A stretch of 31,481 nucleotides of DNA from Flavobacterium sp. Lineage in GTDB: Bacteria > Bacteroidota > Bacteroidia > Flavobacteriales > Flavobacteriaceae. Position 1 is the stretch's first letter. Each line of letters opens with the position of its first letter. A program made the position numbers and the translations under genes. The notes beneath the pieces were generated by a model. The model searched no databases. It worked only from the letters and a program-made list of their open reading frames with translations, and was not told where the DNA came from. The stretch is from NCBI GenBank assembly GCA_030151255.1, contig JASLED010000001.1, positions 1 to 31,481 of the forward strand, in the 5' to 3' direction. Shown one piece after another: positions 1 to 7,473 of this stretch.

Positions 1-84
1 CTCAAGCAAAGAGCTATTATTAAACAAAAAACAATGGCTAAAAGAAGGCAATTGTATAATCAAGAAAAATTACTAATTTTATAA
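1..84 (+). other. Possible 3' tail of a gene cut by the left edge
   Basis: The frame beginning at base 1 is open to a TAA at 82-84 (27 codons, basic: ...MAKRRQLYNQEKLLIL). The frame beginning at base 2 is also open, to a TAA at 74-76, and ends ...WLKEGNCIIKKNY. Either could be the C-terminus of a protein that starts outside the window. Sequence alone does not decide between them, and neither shows a recognisable motif. Confidence 0.3.
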
Positions 85-151
85 TACAAACACTATCTTA
101 TTTTCTACAAGAAAGTGTCCAAATTACTTTGAAGACATACACGGCACAATT

Positions 152-520
152 ATGAAGATAGCCGCTGTATTGCTATTTATAAAAGGTGGATATGAGGTGG
201 CAGATTTGATTAATCCTCCTGAAGTACCCACTACAAACCCAAGGTACGTTGGCGCAACATGGGGAGAAAAAGACCGACAGAATTTAATAGATAATTGTGT
301 ACGAGCTTCTGAGCCTTTAACAACAAAGCATCCGTATTTAGTGTACGATTATTGCGTTTGTGCTGCAGACAATATCATGAACAACATGACAAAAGAGCAA
401 TACTTAAACAGCTTAGACAAAACACAAGCTGAACAAATGCAAGAACAAAAGCCGTTTTATCAAAGTTGTCTTGATGTGTTAAAACAACAAGTAGACAGTG
501 TTGAAAATCCGTTTAATTAA
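152..520 (+). CDS. Small protein with cysteine pairs, unknown function
   Basis: This encodes 122 residues. I do not recognise a named family. The first ~20 residues are partly hydrophobic (MKIAAVLLFIKGGYEVADLI), which could be a short signal or membrane anchor, although there is no clear cleavage site. The body carries Cys49, a YDYCVCAAD segment with a CxC pair near 68-70, and a further cysteine in QSCLDVLK near 106. That spacing resembles small exported Bacteroidota proteins with a C...YCxC...C pattern, which is a family impression only. ATG 152 is the only ATG in the open stretch after the stop at 74-76. No gene follows closely. A strong terminator lies 113 bases downstream, so this is probably a single-gene transcript. 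The reading frame is balanced in composition and likely real. Confidence 0.6.
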   Translation: MKIAAVLLFIKGGYEVADLINPPEVPTTNPRYVGATWGEKDRQNLIDNCVRASEPLTTKHPYLVYDYCVCAADNIMNNMTKEQYLNSLDKTQAEQMQEQKPFYQSCLDVLKQQVDSVENPFN

Positions 521-632
521 CGGCTAAAAAAGCACAAACAACCCCTAAAGCACAAAACCATAACAGTCAATTACTTACATACACAAATAAGTAAATAACA
601 ATACAAAACAACAAAAACAACATTTGCTAAAG

Positions 633-664
633 AAGTTCGCTAGAAATAGTGAACTTTTTTTTGC
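633..664 (+). terminator. Rho-independent terminator with GAAA tetraloop
   Basis: A 10-bp stem (AAGTTCGCTA with TAGTGAACTT, one G-T pair) closes a GAAA tetraloop and is followed by a run of about eight T. The T-run is only on the plus-strand exit side, so it ends a rightward transcript, most simply that of the 152-520 gene. Confidence 0.8.
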
Positions 665-1437
665 GCTTTAGTTTACAAAAATAAACGTCAATTATCTTGG
701 TTTTAAACCACATAAATAACACAAAACAACAAATACCATTACTTTTAAAAAATAATCTATTAAAACACCTCTAAACAATATTATAAAGCATATCAAAAAT
801 AAGCAAGCGCAAAAAAAGGTGCTGTTTTGTATAAATTCAGCAAAACAAAATGTATTACAGCGCCAAAAAACAACTTTTGCCCTAAACAGCCAAACCGTTA
901 TTTGCAGTAAAAAACAACTTATTTTGTTTGCAACTGTTTGTCAAAGTTTGGTATTGTTCAAAAACACTTTTGTTTATTATTGTAAAAAAACCAGTAAAAA
1001 CCCAGCAAAATAAGGGATTTCCTCAAAAACTCCTTTAGCAGTAATTTTGGCTTTCTTCGGTAGTTGTTCGGGTAAACGTCGGGTTAGCTCAGTAAATTCG
1101 GCTTTTTACCGAACAAGACCCGAACAAAACCCGAACCTGAAAAGAAGCAAACGGTACTTTTTGGGGCAAAAAACTCCTGCCTGATAGGTGTTTATTAGCT
1201 ATAATTGTGTTTTTTACCTCAATTTTTATTCCTGAAAATTATGTGTGTTTTTAAACTAAAATTATTAATATCTGTTAATAAAACTATATTTGTTTTCTTA
1301 TTTTATGAAAAGTGAATTATAATAAAAATTTTATTTTTTTCCCTTTAATATGAAACCATTTCTTTTAAACAATATAATAACTTTAAAATATGATTAATAT
1401 AGACAGGGTTTTGTATGTTGTATGTTGCGGGTGTGGT
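665..1437. other. Long stretch without a supported gene
   Basis: About 770 bases between the terminator and the end of kdsB. The part up to about 1040 is A/C-rich on the plus strand (many AACAAAA runs). The only open frame of any length (819-1013, GTG start) looks like low-complexity chance coding. An iteron-like repeat cluster lies at 1065-1136 and is listed separately. The stretch 1200-1400 is AT-rich, with no promoter or terminator I would defend. Confidence 0.6.
1065..1136. repeat. ACCCGAACA direct repeats with inverted copies
   Basis: Three direct copies of ACC(C)GAACA start at 1108, 1118 and 1129, so the period is 10 to 11 bases, about one helical turn. On the left, TGTTCGGGT at 1065-1073 is an exact inverted copy and GTCGGGT at 1078-1084 a partial one, 12 bases apart. 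The arms could form a large imperfect hairpin. This GC-richer block sits in otherwise AT-rich intergenic DNA. It could be a protein-binding array, a REP-like dispersed repeat, or the remnant of a mobile element; the sequence does not decide. Confidence 0.6.
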
Positions 1438-2175
1438 TTATAAACCTTCTGCCAAAATTTCTTTGGCACGCGCCAAGTCTTCTGGGGTGTCTATTCCTAC
1501 GCCTACATGATGCGTAATTGCCATCTTAATGCGCTTGCCGTATTCTAGGTAGCGTAGTTGCTCTAGCTTTTCGGTAGCCTCTAAAAACTTCATGGGCCAA
1601 GTGGTAAATTCTAACAAGGCTTGTTTTCTAAAGGCATATACGCCTATATGTTGGTAGTATTGGGCGCCTTCTTTAGTGTCTCTCGGGTGCGGAATTACCG
1701 ATCTAGAAAAATAAAGTGCCACATTGTTTTGGTCTACCACAACCTTTACATTGTTTGGGTTTTCTATTGCCTTCCAATCGGTTATGGGTGTCATTAACGA
1801 GGCCAAATCTATTTCCTTTTTGCTATCTTCCTTAAATACTTGTATTAATTGCTCTAGGTTGGCTTTGTTTACAAAAGGCTCGTCGCCTTGCACGTTTATC
1901 ACAATATCTGCCTCTATGTTGGCTACAGCCTCGGCAATACGGTCGCTTCCGCTTTCGTGTTCGTTTATGCTTCGTATTACTTTGCCGCTGTGGGCTTGTA
2001 TTTCGTCATAAATAAGTTGATGATCGGTTACTACAAATACATCGTCAAAAAGACCTGTAACAACAGTTGCTTCATAGGTGGTTCTAATAATTGTTTTTCC
2101 GCCCAACTCTTGCATAAGTTTTGCCGGAAAGCGCGTAGATGCATATCTGGCAGGTATTACAGCAATTACTTTCAT
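1438..2175 (-). CDS. kdsB: 3-deoxy-manno-octulosonate cytidylyltransferase (CMP-Kdo synthetase)
   Basis: This cytoplasmic enzyme activates Kdo with CTP to CMP-Kdo, the donor for the inner core of lipopolysaccharide. At 245 residues it has the usual KdsB length. The N-terminal nucleotide-binding motif IPARYASTRFPAKL is at residues 7-20, HESGSDRIAEAV near 73-84, NVQGDEPFV at 94-102, FSRSVIPHPR near 157-166 and HIGVYAFRK near 176-184, all in the family order. The start ATG is directly followed by the first strand MKVIAVIPAR, so the start is secure. It lies 68 bases downstream of the helicase gene on the same strand. A -7-like TATCTTTA (2220-2227, minus strand) between the genes could give it its own promoter. 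G+C is clearly higher than in genes right of 6 kb. Confidence 0.96.
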   Translation of the reverse strand: MKVIAVIPARYASTRFPAKLMQELGGKTIIRTTYEATVVTGLFDDVFVVTDHQLIYDEIQAHSGKVIRSINEHESGSDRIAEAVANIEADIVINVQGDEPFVNKANLEQLIQVFKEDSKKEIDLASLMTPITDWKAIENPNNVKVVVDQNNVALYFSRSVIPHPRDTKEGAQYYQHIGVYAFRKQALLEFTTWPMKFLEATEKLEQLRYLEYGKRIKMAITHHVGVGIDTPEDLARAKEILAEGL

Positions 2176-2243
2176 GGTGTTTATGTTTAGATAACTTTTA
2201 TTTTTGTGCTTTTATGGTTTAAAGATAGCCGATTTTTTGTTTT

Positions 2244-3683
2244 TTATTCTTCTGATTGATCAAAATATTCGTTCTGAAAACCTATTAAGTATAGCTTTTG
2301 TTTGGCGCGCGTCATGGCGGTGTACAGCCATCGTACATAGTCTTGAGTAATGCCTTCTGGCAGGTAGGGTTGTTCTATAAACACGGTTTCCCATTGCCCA
2401 CCTTGCGATTTATGACAGGTTACTGCATAAGAAAACTTTACTTGCAATGCGTTAAAATAGTCGTTTTCTTTTACCTTTTGTATCATTTTGTATTTTGAGG
2501 TCTCGTCCTGATAGTCGAGCAATACTTCCTGATATAGTTTATTGCTTTCTTGATAGGTTAGCGCAGGCGATTCGCTAGTTAGGGTATCCAACAAAATCAT
2601 GGTGTCAAATGGTGCCATTTGGTCATAATCAATCATGCGAATACGCACGTAGGCAAATCGAAAGCCGTATAACTCAACTGTTTTGTAAATTTGCAGTACT
2701 TCTATAATATCGCCATTGGCAATAAAGTCGGTTACGGTTGATTCTTTTAACCAATAATAATTGTTTTTCACCACCATAAGCAAGTCGCCCGGCGATAGTT
2801 CGCTTTCTCTATCGAGAATTCGGGTTCTTATTTGCTGATTGTAGGCATTGGCTCTTTTGTTTGAGCGCACAATAAACATGGTTTCTTCTGGTCCGGAATT
2901 GGAGTAAGAGGAATAAATAGCATCTTGAATATCATAGCTATCCGAAAGCCGAACAATGTCTTTAAAGCCATATAAATTAAACTGAAAGGTATCTGCAAAG
3001 TAAGAGTCTAGCAACATTCTTAGTTCGGTGGCATTGTATAATATGCCCGAGTCTTCTTCTTGCCTCATTACCTCGTCTAGCTGAATGTGTTGCAACGGCA
3101 TATGATAATGAAATGCCAATTGCTCGGTGTTTAGCGCTGGGCTTACCGACATGTTTATAGGGGGCAACTGTGCCTCGTCTCCTACCAAAATTAGTTTGCA
3201 ATTTTGACCTGCGTATACGTAAAAAATAAGGTCGTCTAGCAAAGAGCCGTGCGGATACATATTGCTATCTGCCATAGAGGCATCGCCTATCATAGAAGCT
3301 TCGTCTACAATAAAAATTGTGTTTTTGTGTTTGTTTTGGCGCATGGTATATTGCATGCCTGCACCGGTTTTTAGGGGTTTTGGGTAGTAAATGTATTTGT
3401 GTATTGTAAAGGCTGGGCGCTGGGCATAGCTGCTAATTACTTTTGCTGCCCTACCTGTTGGCGCCAACATTACAGCAAATTTTTGAATGGAGCGCAATTG
3501 ATTTACAACTACCGATAGTAGTGTTGTTTTTCCTGTACCGGCGTATCCTTTTAAAACAAATAGCTCGTCTTGCAAGTCGTTGGTAACAAATTCGGCTATT
3601 TTGTGCAAAAAAATGTCTTGCTTTAACGTTAATTCGTACGGAAATTCGTGTTTTAATTCCTTGTAAAATTCAGTTCCTCTCAT
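2244..3683 (-). CDS. ATP-dependent RecD-like DNA helicase (SF1)
   Basis: This is a superfamily 1 helicase/ATPase of the RecD/Pif1-like type, expected to translocate on and unwind DNA. From the preferred start at 3683 it has 479 residues: Walker A GYAGTGKTT at about 46-54, PTGRAAKV (motif Ia), IFIVDEASMIGD (motif II) at about 122-133, LVGDEAQLPPI (motif III), and near the C-terminus VTCHKSQGGQWE (motif V) and YTAMTRAKQKLYLIG (motif VI). The frame stays open to an ATG at 3779 (511 residues). However, the extra 32 residues have no family counterpart that I know, and a perfect TATCTTTG promoter element lies inside them at 3714-3721. With start 3683 the protein begins MRGTEFYKELKHEFP, the usual N-terminus of flavobacterial homologues. 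The gene is transcribed divergently from DUF3822 and followed by kdsB. The exact repair or replication role is not known. Confidence 0.92.
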   Translation of the reverse strand: MRGTEFYKELKHEFPYELTLKQDIFLHKIAEFVTNDLQDELFVLKGYAGTGKTTLLSVVVNQLRSIQKFAVMLAPTGRAAKVISSYAQRPAFTIHKYIYYPKPLKTGAGMQYTMRQNKHKNTIFIVDEASMIGDASMADSNMYPHGSLLDDLIFYVYAGQNCKLILVGDEAQLPPINMSVSPALNTEQLAFHYHMPLQHIQLDEVMRQEEDSGILYNATELRMLLDSYFADTFQFNLYGFKDIVRLSDSYDIQDAIYSSYSNSGPEETMFIVRSNKRANAYNQQIRTRILDRESELSPGDLLMVVKNNYYWLKESTVTDFIANGDIIEVLQIYKTVELYGFRFAYVRIRMIDYDQMAPFDTMILLDTLTSESPALTYQESNKLYQEVLLDYQDETSKYKMIQKVKENDYFNALQVKFSYAVTCHKSQGGQWETVFIEQPYLPEGITQDYVRWLYTAMTRAKQKLYLIGFQNEYFDQSEE

Positions 3684-3713
3684 TCTAAAATTGCTTTTCC
3701 ACCTATAAAAACT

Positions 3714-3721
3714 CAAAGATA
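3714..3721 (-). promoter_or_regulatory. Promoter -7 element for the helicase gene
   Basis: TATCTTTG on the minus strand matches the Bacteroidota consensus TAnnTTTG. It predicts a transcript start near 3707 and a ~24-base leader before ATG 3683. It lies inside the longer reading frame from 3779 and so argues against that start. No convincing -33 TTTG at standard spacing was seen. Confidence 0.6.
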
Positions 3722-3765
3722 CTAAGCTTTTTACGCCAAGTCTAATATACTCTCTTAAAAAAGCG

Positions 3766-3773
3766 TAAATTTG
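3766..3773 (+). promoter_or_regulatory. Promoter -7 element for DUF3822-rsmD
   Basis: TAAATTTG matches TAnnTTTG, 38 bases before ATG 3812. Together with the opposing element at 3714-3721 it forms a compact divergent promoter region between the helicase and DUF3822. Confidence 0.6.
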
Positions 3774-3811
3774 TAGCATTGCATTGATTCAAAAAAAATA
3801 GTCTTTTTAGT

Positions 3812-4603
3812 ATGACGCAAGGTTTACACAAACTTATTATTCAAGTATCGCTTCAGAAGTTCTCTTTTGTAATTCGCCACCAAGTATCTGGGGCTGTTAC
3901 TTTATTTGGCTCAGAGGCATTGAATCAGAACAAAACAATAGACGAACAGTTATTGGCCATTTTTAGAAAACACGAAGTGCTTAAAGAGGCATATAGTGAT
4001 ATAGTGGTTTTGCACGATAGTAGTTTGAATACTTTTGTGCCTACTGCTTTGTTTGACGAGAAATTGTTAGGCTTGTATTTGCAATACAATACCAAGGTTT
4101 TTGCCAATGACTTTTTTGCCTTTGATGAATTGCCCAATTTTGAGATGAATAATGTGTATGTGCCTTTTGTGCAAATCAATAATTTCTTGTTGGATCAGTT
4201 TGGTAGCTTTACCTATCACAACATCAATACGTATTTGGTAGAGCATATACTAAAACAGTCTGTACAATACAGCGCAACAGAAGTGTATGCGTATGTGCAA
4301 AAAGATCATTTTGAAATTGTGGTGGCACAAGAAGGAAAATTGCTTTTGTTTAACTCGTTTTTATACAATACAGCACAAGATTTTATTTATTATTTGCTGT
4401 TTGTGTACGAGCAATTGAACTTGAATACAGAAGAAATAAAGCTAAAACTAATTAGCCGAGTTGATGCAAACGATGCCTTATATCAAGAGGCATATACTTA
4501 TATTAGGCACCTAGAGATTTTGAAAGAAGATACTAGTATTGATGCCGACTTATTATTACATTATCAAGTACCTAAACAACATTATATATTATTCCATTTA
4601 TGA
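3812..4603 (+). CDS. DUF3822 family protein
   Basis: This encodes 263 residues with no signal peptide or membrane segment, so it is probably cytoplasmic. The sequence and, above all, the position directly before rsmD fit the Bacteroidota DUF3822 family, whose biochemical role is not established. Visible features are alternating hydrophobic strands such as EVYAYVQKDHFEIVVAQEGKLLLFNSF (about 167-193, quoted in outline: EVYAYVQ...LLLFNSF) and an aromatic-rich ending QHYILFHL. That arrangement is compatible with the actin-like fold suggested for the family, but this is inference. The stop overlaps the rsmD start (ATGA, 4600-4603), so the two genes are translationally coupled. Leucine is often TTG here, unlike the TTA preference of genes on the right side of the window. 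Confidence 0.85.
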   Translation: MTQGLHKLIIQVSLQKFSFVIRHQVSGAVTLFGSEALNQNKTIDEQLLAIFRKHEVLKEAYSDIVVLHDSSLNTFVPTALFDEKLLGLYLQYNTKVFANDFFAFDELPNFEMNNVYVPFVQINNFLLDQFGSFTYHNINTYLVEHILKQSVQYSATEVYAYVQKDHFEIVVAQEGKLLLFNSFLYNTAQDFIYYLLFVYEQLNLNTEEIKLKLISRVDANDALYQEAYTYIRHLEILKEDTSIDADLLLHYQVPKQHYILFHL

Positions 4604-5175
4604 GAATTATTTCGGGCAAATTAAAGGGCCGCAAAATTAATCCGCCTAAAAACCTACCAGTAAGACCTACAACAGATATGAGTAAAGAAGCATTGTTCAA
4701 TATTCTGAATAATCACTTCAACCTTTCTGAGCTTCAGGTTTTAGATCTGTTTGCAGGAACGGGAAGCATTAGCTATGAATTTGCATCGCGTGGTGTGGAT
4801 AGTATTGTAAGTATTGATGGAGATTTTGGTTGTGTCAATTTCATCAAAAAAACAGCAAAGGAGTTTGATTTAAATATTAACCCATATAAGTCAGATGTTT
4901 TTAAGTTTTTAGAAAAACATAAGGGTACGTATGATATTATTTTTGCCGATCCGCCTTATGATTTTACGCAAGAACAGTTTGAGAAAATTATTGCTGATAT
5001 TTTTGCAAATGAATTGCTAGACGAGCAAGGTATGCTTGTTGTAGAACATTCTAAGTTTACAAAACTAGATCATTTACCATTGTTTTCATTTGAGAAAAAC
5101 TACGGAGGCTCTGTATTTACCTTCTTTGAGTATGAGCTTGAAGAGGAAGATGATGACGATAACGAAGAAGAATAA
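4600..5175 (+). CDS. rsmD: 16S rRNA (guanine(966)-N2)-methyltransferase
   Basis: RsmD methylates N2 of G966 of 16S rRNA with S-adenosylmethionine on assembling 30S subunits. Family marks are the N-terminal RIISGKLKGRKI followed by VRPTTDMSKEALFN (21-34), the SAM-binding LDLFAGTGSISYEFASRG (about 48-65), an acidic SIDGD after the second strand, and the catalytic DPPY at 117-120. Length is 191 residues, close to the usual ~180-190. The odd feature is a C-terminal tail made almost only of Glu and Asp (EEEDDDDNEEE), which lies outside the methyltransferase fold. The start ATG overlaps the DUF3822 stop. A bidirectional hairpin terminator begins ten bases after the stop. Confidence 0.95.
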   Translation: MRIISGKLKGRKINPPKNLPVRPTTDMSKEALFNILNNHFNLSELQVLDLFAGTGSISYEFASRGVDSIVSIDGDFGCVNFIKKTAKEFDLNINPYKSDVFKFLEKHKGTYDIIFADPPYDFTQEQFEKIIADIFANELLDEQGMLVVEHSKFTKLDHLPLFSFEKNYGGSVFTFFEYELEEEDDDDNEEE

Positions 5176-5180
5176 ACATA

Positions 5181-5217
5181 AAAAAACTCCACATTATACA
5201 ATGTGGAGTTCTTTATA
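5181..5217. terminator. Bidirectional terminator between rsmD and rnpB
   Basis: A perfect 11-bp stem (AACTCCACATT with AATGTGGAGTT, loop ATAC) spans 5185-5210. It has an A-run on the left and a T-rich stretch on the right, so it can end rsmD rightward and rnpB leftward. Confidence 0.85.
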
Positions 5218-5240
5218 TTTAAACACTGTTTTAAAACTAA

Positions 5241-5549
5241 ATGCAGACCTATAAGCCGGATTCTGTATGTGTTATACAACACATCCTTATCATTTATCTA
5301 GGCCATTAATTACTCAATGGCTCCATCTGCCTACCCCTAAAGCATCGGGCGGGCACCCTCGAACGCTAAATATACATGGCATTTCACCGCATAGAGTTTA
5401 CCTGGTTTCACTACAGCATTACCTGTACATACTTTCTGTTGCACTTGTCCTCACGAATAAACGCGGATGGGTGTTACCCATTATGCTTCCCTGTGGTGTC
5501 CGGACTTTCCTCTCGTTTATAAATAAACCAGCGATAAGGCGGTCTGCAT
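5241..5549 (-). ncRNA. rnpB: RNase P RNA (bacterial type A)
   Basis: Catalytic RNA of ribonuclease P, which removes 5' leaders from pre-tRNAs. Reading the minus strand from about 5549, the 5' end ATGCAGACC pairs with the 3' end GGTCTGCAT at 5241-5249, closing helix P1. Conserved blocks include GAGGAAAGTCCGGAC near the 5' end, GTGAAACC followed by GGTAAACTC in the middle, GAGGGTGCCCGCCCGATG, and the 3' signature ACAGAATCCGGCTTAT. Length is about 309 bases, within the short range found in Bacteroidota. A TACATTTG promoter element lies eight bases upstream and a hairpin terminator about 30 bases downstream. Open frames across it on the plus strand are chance products. Confidence 0.95.
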
Positions 5550-5556
5550 AAGGTGG

Positions 5557-5564
5557 CAAATGTA
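5557..5564 (-). promoter_or_regulatory. Promoter -7 element of rnpB
   Basis: TACATTTG on the minus strand is a full match to TAnnTTTG and ends eight bases before the predicted RNA 5' end at 5549, exactly where a -7 element should be. No clear -33 element was seen. Confidence 0.7.
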
Positions 5565-5611
5565 CTCAATTCTGAGGGAAGAAGCATTACTTATTGGAGT
5601 TTTTTTGTAAA

Positions 5612-6034
5612 CTACTTGCTTTTTCGTGGTTTGTAAATTATTTCAGGGTTTATAGCTTGCAGGGCTTTTACAAAACCTATTTTATCTTTGGGAGAAATTA
5701 AAACACTATCAAATTTATTAAATCCTATTTCTAATCGGTTGAAAGACATTGCTGGGGCGCTAAGTATGCTGTTACTGTCTTCTATTTTTCGAATGGCGTT
5801 TATTTTAATAGTTTCATTTATAAGCATACCTCCTCTTACTATTAATAGCTGATTTTTTTCGTCTACTTCATAGTAGGTTTGCATAGCACAATATACAAAT
5901 AGTGCTGTTCCGGCAAGTATAACGATGAAGCCAAACCAAGATTGATCTAGCCAGCTACCTACCAGGGCAGCAAAAAGTGCAATACTTACTAAACTAATTA
6001 GCAAAACGGAATAAGCTGTTTTGAATCTTCTCAT
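5612..6034 (-). CDS. PH-domain (DUF1200-like) membrane protein
   Basis: This encodes 140 residues. Two membrane helices lie near residues 9-28 and 34-53. They are followed by a soluble part beginning YYEVDEKNQLLIVRGG and containing IRKIEDSNS, SAPAMSFNRLEI and DSVLISPKDK. That order (strand-rich start, 'I..I.KIE', 'APA.S..RLEI', 'V.ISP..K..F...L') is typical of small bacterial pleckstrin-homology-like proteins of the DUF1200 type found widely in Flavobacteriia. No function is established for them. The soluble domain probably faces the cytoplasm. The gene lies 63 bases upstream of rnpB on the same strand; rnpB has its own promoter. No terminator is evident between them. Confidence 0.8.
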   Translation of the reverse strand: MRRFKTAYSVLLISLVSIALFAALVGSWLDQSWFGFIVILAGTALFVYCAMQTYYEVDEKNQLLIVRGGMLINETIKINAIRKIEDSNSILSAPAMSFNRLEIGFNKFDSVLISPKDKIGFVKALQAINPEIIYKPRKSK

Positions 6035-6225
6035 GTATTGATTGTTGTGTATAGTATAGAGTTGAAGCTACTAATATACTCTTTATTCTTGTGCTAAATA
6101 GTATAAAAAAAACAGAAGTAATAAGTACAAAAATTATTTTAGTAGAAAATATACTACTTTTTTCTTTTAAATTCATTTACTTTTTATAACTTGGTTTTTT
6201 GTAAAAAATGCAACAAAACATCATA

Positions 6226-7404
6226 ATGAATTTAAAATTCTACCTCTATATATCACTTTTTCTTGGACTAATTTCTTGCAAAAATGAATCAAGCAGAGAG
6301 CTTGCTTTCAATATGCATATTATTAAAGAACATAACGTATTGGTTGACAAACCTTATGCTAACAACTTTAAAGAGTTGGCACCTGAATATGTTTTAGAAA
6401 AAGGACAAAAAATAGAAAACTTTTACAATGACTACATAAAGAAATCTGGTTATACTGGTAGCTTTTTGGTGGCACAAAACGGAGTTGTTTTGTACGAAAA
6501 TTATTCTGGCTATGCCAACAAAAAGAAAAATGAAGAAATAAACGAAAACACACCAATGCACGTTGCTTCGGTAGGAAAAGTAATTACAGCAATAACCATT
6601 ATGCGTTTAATTCAGGATAATTTATTGTATCTGGATCAGCCAGTGGCAGATATTATTGATGGATTTCCTTACCCAACTATGACGATTAAAACTTTGCTAT
6701 CGCACAGAAGTGGACTTAAATATTATGGGTACTATCCTAATACTTGGAGTTTATCAAACGTAATTACAAATGATGATGTTATTGAAGTAATTAAAACTAA
6801 AAAGATTCCTTTAGATTTTAAACCTAACTCAAAGTTTAGTTACAGCAATACAAATTATGTTGTTTTAGCTTCTATTGCAGAAAAGCTAACCAACAAAAAG
6901 TTTAAAGATGTAGTACACGATTATGTATTTGGACCTTTAAACATGGATAATAGTTTTGTTTTTGATGACATAACCAGAAAAGATGATGTAACTCAATCAT
7001 ACAGTGCAAATTATCAGGCAATGCGTTGGGATTATATGGACGGAACTTATGGAGATAAAAACATTTATACTACACCGAGAGATATGCTAAAACTTGATAC
7101 TGCTATGTACAGTGATGAGTTTTTATCGGCTGAATTAAAAGATCAAATGACCAAAGGCTATAGTTTTGAAAATCACGGAACAAGAAATTACGGCTTAGGG
7201 TTCCGTTTGATTAAAATGGAAAACGGAAAAAACTATACTTATCACAATGGATGGTGGAGAGGAAATACAACTTCTTATATTCGTTTAACAGATTCTAATG
7301 CCTGTATTATTCTGTTTTCAAATAAGTATTCAAAGCTTACGTATAAAACAATTGACTTATCTCATTATTTAGGAGATTATCCAGTAGGTAATGTATCCTT
7401 ATAA
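6226..7404 (+). CDS. Serine hydrolase, beta-lactamase / penicillin-binding family lipoprotein
   Basis: A class C beta-lactamase-like serine hydrolase (Beta-lactamase superfamily; possible roles are peptidase, esterase or peptidoglycan-related). The frame opens at an ATG at 6208, but the second Met (6226) directly precedes a clean lipoprotein signal, MNLKFYLYISLFLGLISC, so I prefer 6226 (392 residues). The lipobox cysteine is followed by KNESS, with no Asp at +2. Counted from the 6208 Met, the catalytic SxxK is SVGK at 121-124, the YxN motif is YSN at 212-214 (usual form YSN/YAN), and the KTG equivalent is HNG at 346-348. All three active-site elements are present, so the enzyme should be active. 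The substrate is not predictable. It is a single gene, closed by a bidirectional terminator. Confidence 0.9.
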   Translation: MNLKFYLYISLFLGLISCKNESSRELAFNMHIIKEHNVLVDKPYANNFKELAPEYVLEKGQKIENFYNDYIKKSGYTGSFLVAQNGVVLYENYSGYANKKKNEEINENTPMHVASVGKVITAITIMRLIQDNLLYLDQPVADIIDGFPYPTMTIKTLLSHRSGLKYYGYYPNTWSLSNVITNDDVIEVIKTKKIPLDFKPNSKFSYSNTNYVVLASIAEKLTNKKFKDVVHDYVFGPLNMDNSFVFDDITRKDDVTQSYSANYQAMRWDYMDGTYGDKNIYTTPRDMLKLDTAMYSDEFLSAELKDQMTKGYSFENHGTRNYGLGFRLIKMENGKNYTYHNGWWRGNTTSYIRLTDSNACIILFSNKYSKLTYKTIDLSHYLGDYPVGNVSL

Positions 7405-7423
7405 AACTAATATTTAAAAACAT

Positions 7424-7455
7424 AAAAAAGCCAGAAATTACTTTCTGGCTTTTTT
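7424..7455. terminator. Bidirectional terminator
   Basis: A 14-bp A/T-flanked stem (AAAAAAGCCAGAAA with TTTCTGGCTTTTTT, loop TTAC) lies between the convergent serine hydrolase and choloylglycine-hydrolase-like genes. Confidence 0.9.
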
Positions 7456-7473
7456 GGTTATCTATGTGTATTT

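Noticed and set aside
819..1013. 64-codon open frame with GTG start
   Set aside because: The translation is Lys/Gln/Asn-rich with scattered Cys, has no motif, promoter or terminator, and lies in A-rich low-complexity DNA. Chance coding is the simplest reading.
1081..1136. tRNA-like D-arm sequence GGGTTAGCTCAGT
   Set aside because: It matches a box A-like D-arm, but no acceptor stem, anticodon stem or T-arm (GGTTCGA) can be folded around it, so it is not a tRNA.
5267..5551. 94-codon open frame on the plus strand
   Set aside because: It lies antisense across the conserved RNase P RNA, whose structure explains the sequence.
5994..6176. 60-codon hydrophobic frame on the minus strand
   Set aside because: It overlaps the start of the PH-domain protein gene in another frame, has no family resemblance, and hydrophobic residues are expected from T-rich sequence.
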